A stretch of DNA of 64,000 bases, from contig RFPP01000003.1 of NCBI GenBank assembly GCA_009926065.1, forward strand, positions 31,537 through 95,536, given 5' to 3'. Position numbers and translations under genes: made by a program. Shown here one piece after another: positions 51,937 to 60,315 of this stretch (its first letter is position 1; every line of letters begins with the position of its first letter). This stretch comes from Flavobacteriaceae bacterium. Lineage in GTDB: Bacteria; Bacteroidota; Bacteroidia; Flavobacteriales; Flavobacteriaceae. The notes under the pieces are model-generated. The model ran no database searches and was not told the origin of the DNA. It saw only the letters and a program-made list of their open reading frames with translations.

Positions 51937-53310
51937 TTATTTTTTAATTATCGGAATTCCAAAATAGAATTCAATTACTTTAACTCTGAAAATATAATCG
52001 TATTTTGTACGAACTACTTCTGATTGAGCATTAACCAAAAGCGATTGAGATTGATTTAAATCGAATGCATTTAACATTCCTACAGCAAATTTTTCTTTTG
52101 CATAATTATAAGCTTCTTGTCTTGCTTCTAAAGTTATAATTGCTGATTCATAGGCTTTCATCGCACCTTTAGCATCTGTAAAAGCAGTGTAAATATTTCT
52201 CTCTAAATCTAATTCTTGTTGGCTAAACGCTATTTTAGAACGGTCCAAAGCTACTTTAGATCTCTCTACATTGTTCTTAGTTGCAAAACCATTAAGCACT
52301 GGAATATTCATTTGAAATCCAAAAGAGTGCCCTTTGTTTAAATCAAATTGTCTTAAAACCGTAAAAGGAGGTTGAAAACTTGGATTTCCAGCGGGATCAA
52401 AAACAAGTCTATCAGAATAGGCTGCCCTTGTACTCAAACTATAAAACCCTTGAATGGAGGGTTGATAAGCCCCTTTTGCAATTTTTACATCGCGCTCAGC
52501 AATTTCTAAATTGGTTTTTGCGATTTTCAATTCTACGCGTTCTTCCTTTGCTTTTGCATAAATTGCAGCTGGAGTTTGAAGTAAGGTAGCGCTTTCTGAA
52601 ACTGGATAATCAGCATCAACAATATCAAAATCTTTAAAATTCTCCAATTGTAATAATTGAGCCAGACTTAATTTAGAAATTAGAAGTGCATTTTGAGCGT
52701 TTACAATCGCTTGGTTATTTGAGGCAACTGTCGCTTTAATATCCAATAAATCTCCTCGTGGCACTACTCCGGCGTTCACTAACTCCTGCGAACGTTGCAA
52801 TTGTTTTTCATTATTGGCTAATTGTTCATTTTGAACTTTAAGATTTTCCTTATTAAATAATATTTGCAAAAAAGCGTTGGCGATATTTAAAGAAATATCA
52901 TCTTTCATTTTTGAAAGCTGGTATTTAGCTGCTATGATTGATAGGTTTGCTCTTCGTAAACGGTTTTGATTTTGCAGTCCGTTATAAACATCAATATTAG
53001 AATTTAATCCAGCAGCGGTAAATTGTGTGGTTTGGTTTTCTAATAAACCAGTAGTTATGTTTTGGTTCAAACCAATATTCCAAGAATGCGAACCATTGAT
53101 ATTAAGCGAAGGTAAGAAGCCGCCAATAGCAGAAGATTTGTCTATTGCAGCCGACTTTGCATCTAATTCCGATTGTTTAATTGAAATGTTATTTTTGATG
53201 GCGTAGTCAACACATTCTTCCAAAGTCCATTTTTTAGTTTGTGCTTGAGAAAGTACACTTAAAAAAAGTAAGGTAAAAAATGTGATTTTACTAATAATTA
53301 TTTGTTTCAT
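51937..53310 (-). CDS. TolC-family outer-membrane efflux protein
   Basis: A 457-residue protein from the ATG at 53310 (the track's TTG three codons upstream is less likely). Signal peptide ends SQAQ near 23. Two related outer membrane efflux domains: WTLEECVDYAIKNNISIKQSELDAKSA near 27 with long helices and a GLNQNITTG strand, and the second half with QPSIQGFYSLS, GFQMNIPVLNGFATKNNVERSKVALDRSK and FAVGMLNAFDLNQSQSLL near 410. It forms the trimeric outer-membrane exit duct for the adaptor encoded next. A TAATTTTG sequence (53345-53352, minus) may be the operon's -7 element. Confidence 0.93.
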   Translation of the reverse strand: MKQIIISKITFFTLLFLSVLSQAQTKKWTLEECVDYAIKNNISIKQSELDAKSAAIDKSSAIGGFLPSLNINGSHSWNIGLNQNITTGLLENQTTQFTAAGLNSNIDVYNGLQNQNRLRRANLSIIAAKYQLSKMKDDISLNIANAFLQILFNKENLKVQNEQLANNEKQLQRSQELVNAGVVPRGDLLDIKATVASNNQAIVNAQNALLISKLSLAQLLQLENFKDFDIVDADYPVSESATLLQTPAAIYAKAKEERVELKIAKTNLEIAERDVKIAKGAYQPSIQGFYSLSTRAAYSDRLVFDPAGNPSFQPPFTVLRQFDLNKGHSFGFQMNIPVLNGFATKNNVERSKVALDRSKIAFSQQELDLERNIYTAFTDAKGAMKAYESAIITLEARQEAYNYAKEKFAVGMLNAFDLNQSQSLLVNAQSEVVRTKYDYIFRVKVIEFYFGIPIIKK

Positions 53311-53450
53311 ATGATACAAAGTTCTTAATCTATTGTTACAACTGCAAAATTAACTTTTTTTGGCAATTTATACTAAATTTAACTTAATCTTATTAGACGA
53401 CTTATATGAATTTATGTTACGGGGATTTAGTATTTAAGAAAAATTAAAAT

Positions 53451-53458
53451 TATTTTTG
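53451..53458 (+). promoter_or_regulatory. Candidate -7 element of the DUF4403 gene
   Basis: TATTTTTG followed by CA, 17 nt before the ATG at 53476. No TTG at a suitable distance. Confidence 0.4.
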
Positions 53459-53475
53459 CACTTTAATTATATACT

Positions 53476-54879
53476 ATGATCCTTTTGAGAACAATTTCTA
53501 AAATCAGTCTTCTTTTTGTGCTAACTCTTTTTTACAGTTGCGCTACTACTTCAAAAATTACTGCGTTAAAACCTGAACCGGACGATGCTTTGCCATTAGC
53601 TTACGACAATACACCTTCATTTATTAGTATTCCAATAGATATTAAACTGAAAGATATTGAGAATCAGACGAATAAATTTTTGAATGGTTTGATTTATGAA
53701 GACACCAAAATTGAAGATGACGATATTCAAATATCAATTTGGAAGTTGGCTCCCATTTCTATTACCAATTTAGACGGAAAGATTAAAACTGTTTTACCTT
53801 TAAAAGCGGCTATTAAATATAGAATTGGTACTGACAAATTAGGAATTGCATTGTACAGCACTCAAGAATTTAATTTAAACGGAAATATCACTTTATTGAG
53901 TGACGTGAAATTATTGAATTGGAAGTTGAGTACCAAAACGGAGTTTAAATCTTTGGATTGGAATGAAAGCCCAACGACTGTAGTTATGGGAAAATCAATA
54001 CCAATTACTTATGTTATTAATCCCACAATAAAATTATTTAAATCGAAAATTGAGAGAACTATCGACGAAGCTATTGAAAGTTCCATGGATTTTAAACCAA
54101 ATGTGCTTGATGCCTTACAGAAAATATGTACTCCAATACAAATGAATGAAGCGTTTGACACTTGGTTACGAATTGTTCCAATAGAATTGTACGCCACAGA
54201 CGCTCGATTTGTAAAGGACAATATTTCGTTGGCAATGGGATTGAAATGCAATATGGAAACGTTAATTGGGCAAAAGCCATTGACTAAATATGACAAAAAC
54301 AAAATAGTATTAAAATCGGTAACTCAAATGCCAGATAATATTTCGGCAAATATTGTTGCCGTTTCTAGTTATCATGATGCCTCAAAAATTATCACTAAGA
54401 ATTTTGCCGGACAAGAATACGGCTCAGGAAGTAAAAAAGTAACGGTTCAAAATGTAGCTGTTTGGCACAAAAACGGTAAAATGGTGATTGCTTTAGATAT
54501 GCTAGGTTCTATTAATGGAACGATTTATTTAGCCGGAGTTCCAAAATATAATGAAACCACAAAAGAAATCTATTTTGACGAATTGGATTATGTGTTGGAT
54601 ACTAAAAGCAAATTGATGAAGACTGCAAATTGGTTGGCACAAGGGTTGATATTGAAAAAAATTCAATCGAGTTGCCGTTACTCGATTCAATCCAATTTAG
54701 AGGAAGGGAAGAAAAGCATGATGACTTATTTGAAGAATTATTCTCCAATGCCAGGAATTGTTATTAATGGGAAAATTGATACCATTGAATTTCAAAAAAT
54801 ACAATTAACCAACAAAGCTATAGTTGCCTTTGTAAAAGTGAATGGTAATGTGAAAGTTGCTGTTGATGGTTTGAAATAG
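53476..54879 (+). CDS. DUF4403 family lipoprotein
   Basis: A 467-residue envelope protein of unknown function. The N-terminus is a lipoprotein signal with a hydrophobic core and YSC, the Cys near residue 22 being the likely lipidation site. The rest is mixed alpha/beta with several repeats of strand-helix-strand typical of DUF4403 (SFISIPIDIKLKDIENQTNKFLNG near 48, LPLKAAIKYRIG, and a second half with IYLAGVPKYNETTKEIYFDELDYVLDTKSKL). Such folds resemble lipid-binding tubular modules, but that is speculation here. Single transcription unit; repeat copy D lies downstream. Confidence 0.83.
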   Translation: MILLRTISKISLLFVLTLFYSCATTSKITALKPEPDDALPLAYDNTPSFISIPIDIKLKDIENQTNKFLNGLIYEDTKIEDDDIQISIWKLAPISITNLDGKIKTVLPLKAAIKYRIGTDKLGIALYSTQEFNLNGNITLLSDVKLLNWKLSTKTEFKSLDWNESPTTVVMGKSIPITYVINPTIKLFKSKIERTIDEAIESSMDFKPNVLDALQKICTPIQMNEAFDTWLRIVPIELYATDARFVKDNISLAMGLKCNMETLIGQKPLTKYDKNKIVLKSVTQMPDNISANIVAVSSYHDASKIITKNFAGQEYGSGSKKVTVQNVAVWHKNGKMVIALDMLGSINGTIYLAGVPKYNETTKEIYFDELDYVLDTKSKLMKTANWLAQGLILKKIQSSCRYSIQSNLEEGKKSMMTYLKNYSPMPGIVINGKIDTIEFQKIQLTNKAIVAFVKVNGNVKVAVDGLK

Positions 54880-54955
54880 GTTCTTAATTCTGACAGGTTT
54901 TTAATATGAGTTAGGTGTATTTAACAGTATATACAAATAATCAATTAGAATCATT

Positions 54956-55028
54956 CCTAGCCCCGATTACAATGGAAATCCCACGCTTTTTTGCGTGGAT
55001 TGAAATGGAAAGCGGGAATTGCAGTTCC
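54956..55028 (-). repeat. Structured intergenic repeat, copy D
   Basis: Read on the minus strand: GGAACTGCAATTCCCGCTTT at the left end and ATCGGGGCTAGG at the right, stem CCACGC/GCGTGG (54981-54986 with 54993-54998) around six A. It lies between two convergent genes (DUF4403 and the small CxxC protein). The six-U loop of the plus-strand RNA and lack of a trailing T run argue against a plain terminator. Confidence 0.75.
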
Positions 55029-55060
55029 TGAAACAGACGGACAATTCGCTTCTAAAAAAA

Positions 55061-55330
55061 CTACTTGATTTTCTTTTTATACATTTTATAGACTGCAAAA
55101 AAGGCCAATCCTATCAGGATATATGGGAAAATCATTAGGTAGACGATTCCATCGTTAATTCCTTTGGCTTTGGCGGTATTGCCTTCGCTTTCTAGAGCCG
55201 CTCTACACATGGCACATTGAGCATTTGTGGTGATGGAGTAGAAAAAAAACAATAGAAAAAGGAGAGCAGAAGTATTGAAATTTCTACGACTTTTAACATT
55301 CAACTTTTTACTTTCGCCTTTAATTAGCAT
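55061..55330 (-). CDS. Small exported CxxC membrane protein in the cytochrome oxidase cluster
   Basis: An 89-residue protein that I can place only by context. It has a signal-peptide-like hydrophobic segment (about 21-34) ending TTNAQ. The pair Cys39-Cys42 (CAMCRAALESEG) follows at the predicted mature start, and a second TM segment lies at about 63-82 before a basic tail. Topology would put the CxxC on the periplasmic side. It overlaps the DUF420 gene by 11 nt and is the last gene of the oxidase assembly run that includes SCO, so a role in copper or thiol chemistry for the oxidase is plausible but unproven. Not a c-type heme site, since no His follows CxxC. Confidence 0.75.
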   Translation of the reverse strand: MLIKGESKKLNVKSRRNFNTSALLFLLFFFYSITTNAQCAMCRAALESEGNTAKAKGINDGIVYLMIFPYILIGLAFFAVYKMYKKKIK

Positions 55331-55862
55331 AATAAGGGGAGATCATTAGGTAAACCAAAACACCTGTTACTGCAACGTATAGCCAGATTGGAAAGGTAAT
55401 TTTTGCAATTTTTTTATGCTTATCGAATTTTTCAGCTAAAGCACGAACATACGATATTAAAACTAGAGGAATTGTTGCGATAGAAAGCGTGATATGAGAA
55501 ATCAATATGAAAAAATAAACATATTTTAAAGCTCCTGTTCCGCCATAAGGAGTTGAATCGGTGGTCATATGATAAACGATATAAAGCACAAGGAACACCA
55601 GCGAGCAGCCGATTGAAATTTTCATAAGTAACTCATGAAGCTTGCGATTGCCATTTTTGATTGCCATTACTGCCGAAACTAACAAAACAGCAGTAATTCC
55701 GTTTATAGTTGCGTATATAGGAGGTAAAATTGGCATTGGAGAAACGTTAAAACCTAAATCTTTTAGTTTTACTTTGAATAATACTGCTACTGCAACAGGA
55801 ATTAATATTGATAAGGCGATGATCCAGTTATTGTATTTTTTTTCGATGTTATTTGTTTTCAT
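55320..55862 (-). CDS. DUF420 family membrane protein
   Basis: A 180-residue inner-membrane protein with five TM segments. Conserved histidines occur at the membrane edges (KLHELLMKISIG near 74, YIVYHMTTDSTPYGG near 98 and ISHITLSIATIPLV near 121). DUF420 proteins are usually encoded beside cytochrome c oxidase and SCO genes, as here (2-nt gap after SCO), and are assumed to help oxidase assembly. The residues PYGG and the His pattern resemble CtaG-like metal or heme handling, but I see no direct evidence for that. Confidence 0.88.
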   Translation of the reverse strand: MKTNNIEKKYNNWIIALSILIPVAVAVLFKVKLKDLGFNVSPMPILPPIYATINGITAVLLVSAVMAIKNGNRKLHELLMKISIGCSLVFLVLYIVYHMTTDSTPYGGTGALKYVYFFILISHITLSIATIPLVLISYVRALAEKFDKHKKIAKITFPIWLYVAVTGVLVYLMISPYYAN

Positions 55863-55864
55863 AA

Positions 55865-56554
55865 TTATTCATTTAATAAAATTGCTATGTCTTGTTGTAG
55901 TGTTCTAACACCTTCTTTTTCAATTCCATCATAATAAAGAATTGGGTTTCCGAAGTTATCTTTTCGACAACGAATGTCGCCATTTTTATCTATTAATGCA
56001 AATAATCCTGAATGTTCAAAACCGCCATTTACATTTGAATTTTGCCCTACATAAACATTGAACCCTTTATTTGCAAGGTCAAAAATTATAGTTTTATCGC
56101 CTGAAAGAAAATGCCAATTTGAAGATTTTACTCCTAATTTCTGTGCGTGTTCTTTCAAAACTTTTGGAGTATCATTTTCAGGATTTATGGTAATTGATAC
56201 TATTCCAAAATTAGGATTTCCAAAAAATGCTTTTTCAATAGTTAACATATTCTTGTTCATTTTAGGGCAAATAGTTGGGCAGGTGGTAAAGAAAAATTCT
56301 AATACATATACTTTCCCGGCATAATCTTTATTGGAAATTAGTTTGTTATTTTGATCAATAAGTTCAAATTTTGGAGCTGGACCAATAGTTACTAATTTTG
56401 AGGTTTCACCTGAGGAATGATTGGAAACGTTATCTAAACGATCTCCTTTTACTACTTCATCATGTTTTATTCTATCTACTATTTTGGGAATAACAATTAT
56501 TCCAAAAACCAGTATTATGAAGAATATTCCAATATAGGAGTAACTTTTTTTCAT
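55865..56554 (-). CDS. SCO1/SenC-family copper chaperone
   Basis: Membrane-anchored thioredoxin-fold protein of 229 residues that supplies copper to the CuA site of cytochrome oxidase or keeps it reduced. An N-terminal TM anchor (about 6-24) is followed by the SCO domain: KFELIDQNNKLISNKDYAGKVYVLEFFFTTCP near 62, copper ligands Cys92 and Cys96 in CPTICPKM, and His181 in FEHSG. All three ligands are present. It lies between a SCO-like Cys-poor gene and DUF420 in the oxidase cluster. Confidence 0.94.
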   Translation of the reverse strand: MKKSYSYIGIFFIILVFGIIVIPKIVDRIKHDEVVKGDRLDNVSNHSSGETSKLVTIGPAPKFELIDQNNKLISNKDYAGKVYVLEFFFTTCPTICPKMNKNMLTIEKAFFGNPNFGIVSITINPENDTPKVLKEHAQKLGVKSSNWHFLSGDKTIIFDLANKGFNVYVGQNSNVNGGFEHSGLFALIDKNGDIRCRKDNFGNPILYYDGIEKEGVRTLQQDIAILLNE

Positions 56555-56561
56555 TTTTAAA

Positions 56562-57203
56562 TTAGATTTTTCGTGTCGCGTTTTTATTTTTCTTCAATGC
56601 AGCTCTGTATTCGTACAAAATAATTTTGAAGTCGTCCAACATTATATTTCCTAATTCAGCTGGTGATGAAGTATCGTAACCTTCTTTGTATTCGCTTTTT
56701 TTCTTTCGTCCACGAAGGTTTCTATTTTTGTCGACTATAAAGACATTCGAAGTTCCAAAGTCGGTATTCAGTTTGTTTTTCAATTTCATTTGATTGTAAA
56801 ATTCTTGAATTTGATCAGTTGGAGCAAACACAAATTGCCATTCAGAAACATCGGTAAACTTTGAAAATTGCTCAACAATATACTTAGCATCTTTTTCAGT
56901 TCCTAGTGGGCATACTACCACAAATTGTAAGTCTTTGAATTCATGATACTGTTGGTAAATTTTTTGATTTAGATTGAAATAATTTCCTCTATTTTTTAAT
57001 AAATCAGTTCCTGAAAAACTAAGAATAGTTATTTTATTATTGAGGGTAATTTTCTTTCCATTCAATGAATTCCAATTCCCTAAATCAGAAATTTTCGGCG
57101 TTACTGTTGGAAGTGTTGTAAAACTATTTACCCCTGAAGCAAAAAACAAGTAAGCTACAATTGGTAGAATAAACAAGACAAATAGAACTATATTTTTTTT
57201 CAT
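56562..57203 (-). CDS. SCO/thioredoxin-like membrane protein lacking the CxxxC motif
   Basis: A 213-residue protein from the ATG at 57203 (the track's start 15 codons upstream overlaps the promoter/terminator region). One N-terminal TM (about 5-23) is followed by a domain with the order of a SCO fold: ITILSFSG, QFVVVCPLG, WQFVFAP and VFIVDKNRNLRGRKK. At the place of the SCO CxxxC the sequence is GTDLLKNRG, with no cysteine, and the late His is missing. It sits 7 nt upstream of the true SCO gene. It looks like a diverged SCO paralogue with a non-copper role, perhaps as a partner; the relationship is inferred from fold pattern and position. Confidence 0.7.
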   Translation of the reverse strand: MKKNIVLFVLFILPIVAYLFFASGVNSFTTLPTVTPKISDLGNWNSLNGKKITLNNKITILSFSGTDLLKNRGNYFNLNQKIYQQYHEFKDLQFVVVCPLGTEKDAKYIVEQFSKFTDVSEWQFVFAPTDQIQEFYNQMKLKNKLNTDFGTSNVFIVDKNRNLRGRKKKSEYKEGYDTSSPAELGNIMLDDFKIILYEYRAALKKNKNATRKI

Positions 57204-57225
57204 TCTTTTTTTGAGATAATTTATA

Positions 57226-57233
57226 CAAAAATA
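57226..57233 (-). promoter_or_regulatory. Candidate -7 element of the SCO-like/SCO/DUF420 genes
   Basis: TATTTTTG on the minus strand, 22 nt before the ATG at 57203. It lies at the end of the T run of the upstream terminator, the same layout as at murI. Confidence 0.4.
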
Positions 57234-57262
57234 AAAAAAGGTACGCAATGCGTACCCTTTTT
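57233..57262 (-). terminator. Rho-independent terminator after the oxidase subunit IV gene
   Basis: Seven-bp stem GGTACGC/GCGTACC with an AAT loop (57240-57256, plus strand), followed on the minus strand by seven T and more A/T. It splits the oxidase structural genes (upstream) from the assembly genes (downstream). Confidence 0.8.
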
Positions 57263-57278
57263 ATGAATTAATATCTTG

Positions 57279-57629
57279 TTAAAAATTCCATTTGATTGTA
57301 GAATTTTTAAAAATTTCAAAAATATAATCTGCTTCTGTCAATAAAATAAACAAAAGGTAGATTACTAAGAAAATAACTGGAACTACAACTACATTTCTAA
57401 GTATAGCTTTTTCGCCTTCCATGTGCATAAATGCCCAAACGATATAATAAGCTTTAAAAATAGTTAGGATATAGAAAATCCAATTTAGCAAATTCATTCC
57501 TAGAAAATGAGTCAAGTGTAATGATTCTGGTTTTATAATCCCTAAGAATACTTCTATAGTAGTTACCACTGATAACAAACCGAAAACAAACCAAATTCTT
57601 TTTGTGTTAGAAACGTGAACGTCTGACAT
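57279..57629 (-). CDS. Cytochrome c oxidase subunit IV family protein
   Basis: A 116-residue membrane protein with three TM segments (about 12-31, 46-66 and 77-97). The family features are KRIWFVFGLLSVVTTIEVFLGI near 10 and YYIVWAFMHMEGEKAILR near 62-79. It is a small accessory subunit of aa3-type heme-copper oxidases, encoded 18 nt after the subunit III gene. A strong terminator follows, so it ends the ctaB-coxIII-coxIII-coxIV transcription unit. Confidence 0.9.
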   Translation of the reverse strand: MSDVHVSNTKRIWFVFGLLSVVTTIEVFLGIIKPESLHLTHFLGMNLLNWIFYILTIFKAYYIVWAFMHMEGEKAILRNVVVVPVIFLVIYLLFILLTEADYIFEIFKNSTIKWNF

Positions 57630-57647
57630 AATATAAGTTTTGAAAAA

Positions 57648-58676
57648 TTAAACTAGATAGAAAACTGTAAATACGAATACCCAAACTAAATCGACAAAGT
57701 GCCAATATAATCCAACTTTTTCTACCATTTCATAGCTTCTTCTTTTCTCATAAGTTCCAAGGAGAACGTTAAAGAAAATGATGATATTAATTATAACTCC
57801 TGAAAATACGTGGAAACCGTGGAAACCGGTGATAAAGAAAAAGAAATCAGCAAATAATTTACTTCCGTATTCATTTCTTTTAAGGTTAGCTCCTTCAACA
57901 ACTAAAACAGCGCTTTCTAATCTGTGTTCAGATTCAGCTCTTGTAAGAATTGTTTTGTGTTTTATTTTATTTAAAGTAGGATTATTTTTTGGATCTGTTT
58001 TAGAAGCTTTATTGTCTTCATATATAACTTCGGTTCTAATTAATAATTCTGGATGGGCTTTGAAACCTGCTTGAACCTCGGCAACAGTATATGTTGGTAA
58101 TGCACTTTCTTCCATAAACCAATTACCTTTGTTTCTTGTTAATTGTTCTCTTTCTTTTGGTAGAGAAACAACAAAATCAGATAATTTTACTCTTTTCCCT
58201 GTATTGTCAACAAACTGTAGCAAGCTTCCTCCTTTTGTTTCGATAGCTCCGTATTCACCACGGATAAAGTTGGACCATTCCCAAGCTTGAGAGCCCACGA
58301 ATATTAAACCACCAATAATGGTTAAAAACATATAAAAAGTAACTTTTGCTTTATTCATTTGATGTCCTGCATCAACGGCTAAAACCATTGTTACAGAGGA
58401 AAAAATCAAAATAAAAGTCATTAATGCAACATAATACATTGGTGCAGAAACACCATGTAAAAAAGGAAAGTGTGTAAACACTTCGTCGGCTAATGGCCAA
58501 GTTTCAATAAATTTAAATCTAGAAAAACCATAAGCAGCTAAAAATCCAGAGAAGGTTAAGGCATCCGATACGATAAAAAACCACATCATTAATTTACCAT
58601 AACTAGCTCCCATTGGCTCATTTCCGCCACCCCAAGTATTTTCTTGACTATTTGCAGTAGTAACTGTCGATCCCAT
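57648..58676 (-). CDS. Cytochrome c oxidase subunit III with large periplasmic insertion
   Basis: Subunit III of 342 residues. Helices around MWFFIVSDALTFSGFLAAYGF (about 31-51), a long segment near 79-101 and AWEWSNFI (about 131-138) precede the family motif FFFFITGFHGFHVFSG (about 278-293) and a final YWHFVDLVWVFVFTVFYLV. Between AWEWSNFI and TGFHG, where ordinary subunits III have about 15-20 residues, there are about 130 charged, soluble residues. From known subunit III topology this loop faces the periplasm. A second, compact subunit III gene lies just upstream. Subunits I and II are not in this window. Confidence 0.92.
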   Translation of the reverse strand: MGSTVTTANSQENTWGGGNEPMGASYGKLMMWFFIVSDALTFSGFLAAYGFSRFKFIETWPLADEVFTHFPFLHGVSAPMYYVALMTFILIFSSVTMVLAVDAGHQMNKAKVTFYMFLTIIGGLIFVGSQAWEWSNFIRGEYGAIETKGGSLLQFVDNTGKRVKLSDFVVSLPKEREQLTRNKGNWFMEESALPTYTVAEVQAGFKAHPELLIRTEVIYEDNKASKTDPKNNPTLNKIKHKTILTRAESEHRLESAVLVVEGANLKRNEYGSKLFADFFFFITGFHGFHVFSGVIINIIIFFNVLLGTYEKRRSYEMVEKVGLYWHFVDLVWVFVFTVFYLV

Positions 58677-58718
58677 ATATGTTATTCATTAAAAAGTTCC
58701 CAAATTTAAGCATTTTTC

Positions 58719-59300
58719 TTATTTAAAGAAATATATAAACAAAAACAAATATACCCAAAGAAAATCCAGAAAGTGCCAATACATTGCACCTAGCTCAATA
58801 CCAAGGGTTTGTGTTGAATTATATTTTTGTTTAAAATGATTATAAATTATTATAAATAGTGAAATTAGTCCTCCTGCAAGGTGAGCTAGGTGAACTATTG
58901 TTACAATATATAAAAAAGTGGTTGTAATTGAACTAGCACTTCCTGTAAAAAAATAACCGCTATCTACAATTTGACGAAAACCTACAAATTGAAGAATTAC
59001 AAATACAATTCCGAGCACAAAAGTAGCTAAAAGAAATGTAGTTGTAGCACTTCTTTTATCTTTTTGTATTGCTTTTTTTGCTAAATGAAAAGTGATACTA
59101 CAACTAAGTATTACTGCTGTGCTGAAGTAAAATGCACTTGGTAAATGAAAGTCTTTCACCCAATCAGTTCTAGATTTACTAACAACAAATGCACTTGTTA
59201 ATCCGGCAAACATCATAAACATGCTAACCATAGCAAACAAAAGAATCAATTTATATGATCTTGCGTTTCTTTCTTTAATTTCATTACTTGAGTTATTCAT
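58719..59300 (-). CDS. Cytochrome c oxidase subunit III, compact five-TM form
   Basis: A 193-residue heme-copper oxidase subunit III with five TM segments. It has ILLFAMVSMFMMFAGLTSAFVVSK near 19, then AFYFSTAVILSCSITFHLAKKA, FVGFRQIVDSGYFFTGSASS, IVTIVHLAHLAGGLISL (with the conserved His of the HLAHxxGG form) and a C-terminal YWHFLDFLWVYLFLFIYF. It lacks the insertion of the neighbouring subunit III and starts 2 nt after ctaB. Two adjacent subunit III genes suggest one oxidase with split or duplicated subunit III, or service to two different oxidases. Confidence 0.92.
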   Translation of the reverse strand: MNNSSNEIKERNARSYKLILLFAMVSMFMMFAGLTSAFVVSKSRTDWVKDFHLPSAFYFSTAVILSCSITFHLAKKAIQKDKRSATTTFLLATFVLGIVFVILQFVGFRQIVDSGYFFTGSASSITTTFLYIVTIVHLAHLAGGLISLFIIIYNHFKQKYNSTQTLGIELGAMYWHFLDFLWVYLFLFIYFFK

Positions 59301-59302
59301 AA

Positions 59303-60205
59303 TTATCGTAAAAATTTATCTAAAATATAAACTAATTGTAATAATGTAATGTAAGAAACGCTAACAATCATTAGCGTTTTAGCTGATTTAGCAGTTCTTG
59401 TTTGGTATAATTTAATTGCATAATAAAGCATCCAAAGTCCTAATAAAAAAACCACCAAAGCAGAAATTTTTGTTATAAAAAATTGACCTGTAAAACCTAA
59501 TGCTGGTAATAATGAAGAAATTATTAACCAAAGTGTATATAAAATTATTTGAAGTGAAGTAGAGTTATCTTTTTTTCCTGAAGGTAACATATAAAATCCT
59601 GCTTTTTCATAATCTTCATATAAAAACCATCCTATTGCCCAAAAATGAGGAAACTGCCAAAAGAACTGAATTAAAAATAAAGTTCCAGCTTCTATACCAA
59701 AGTTACCAGTTGCTGCAACCCATCCTAACATGAAAGGTATTGCTCCTGGAAATGCTCCAACAAAAACTGCGAGTGGGGTAATGGTTTTTAAGGGGGTATA
59801 AATACAAGTATATATAAAAATAGAAATAGCACCGAACATTGCTGTTTTTTCATTAATGGTATATAAAAGTATAATTCCAATAATAGTTAACAAAAATGCT
59901 ATTGATAGTGCGGTATTTGGGGTCATCCTCTTGGAAGGAACTGGTCGATTTTTAGTTCGGTCCATTAATAAATCGAGTTCAGTTTCAATTACTTGGTTGA
60001 ATGCGTTCGATGCTCCTACCATACAATATCCGCCAAATGTAAGTTTGAACAAAACCATCCAATTTAAGGAATGAATAGTATCAATTCCCAACATAAATCC
60101 TGCAAAAGAAGAAAAAACAACACTAATTGCCAATCTTGCTTTAGTGATTTCTAGAAAATCAATGTAAATAGATTTAAAGGAAAGTTTATTAGTTGTAGCG
60201 TTCAA
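59303..60205 (-). CDS. ctaB: Protoheme IX farnesyltransferase (heme O synthase)
   Basis: CtaB/CyoE of 300 residues. I place the start at TTG 60205 (MNATTNKLSFKSIYIDFLEITKARLA): a full promoter (60234-60264) lies inside the track's longer ORF, and the extra N-terminal residues there do not resemble the family. Motifs: SNAFNQVIETELDLLMDRTKNRPVPSKRMTP near 80 (NxxxDxxxD farnesyl-PP site), YTPLKTITPLAVFVGAFPGAIPFMLGW and a second polar loop YEDYEKAGFYMLP. It makes heme O, the precursor of heme A, fitting its place ahead of the oxidase subunits. Confidence 0.93.
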   Translation of the reverse strand: MNATTNKLSFKSIYIDFLEITKARLAISVVFSSFAGFMLGIDTIHSLNWMVLFKLTFGGYCMVGASNAFNQVIETELDLLMDRTKNRPVPSKRMTPNTALSIAFLLTIIGIILLYTINEKTAMFGAISIFIYTCIYTPLKTITPLAVFVGAFPGAIPFMLGWVAATGNFGIEAGTLFLIQFFWQFPHFWAIGWFLYEDYEKAGFYMLPSGKKDNSTSLQIILYTLWLIISSLLPALGFTGQFFITKISALVVFLLGLWMLYYAIKLYQTRTAKSAKTLMIVSVSYITLLQLVYILDKFLR

Positions 60206-60233
60206 AGCTGAATTGTTTGTTTTAAAACTGGTG

Positions 60234-60264
60234 CAAAGATACTTTAAAAAATCGCATTTCACAA
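60234..60264 (-). promoter_or_regulatory. Promoter of ctaB and the oxidase subunit genes
   Basis: TATCTTTG (60234-60241) and TTG (60262-60264) on the minus strand with a 20-nt spacer, followed by CACC. It is 28 nt ahead of the proposed TTG start. One of the best promoter matches in the window. Confidence 0.65.
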
Positions 60265-60315
60265 AAGGAAAAGTATATAAAAAAATACTAAAAATATTAT
60301 TTTTTGGTAAAGAAA

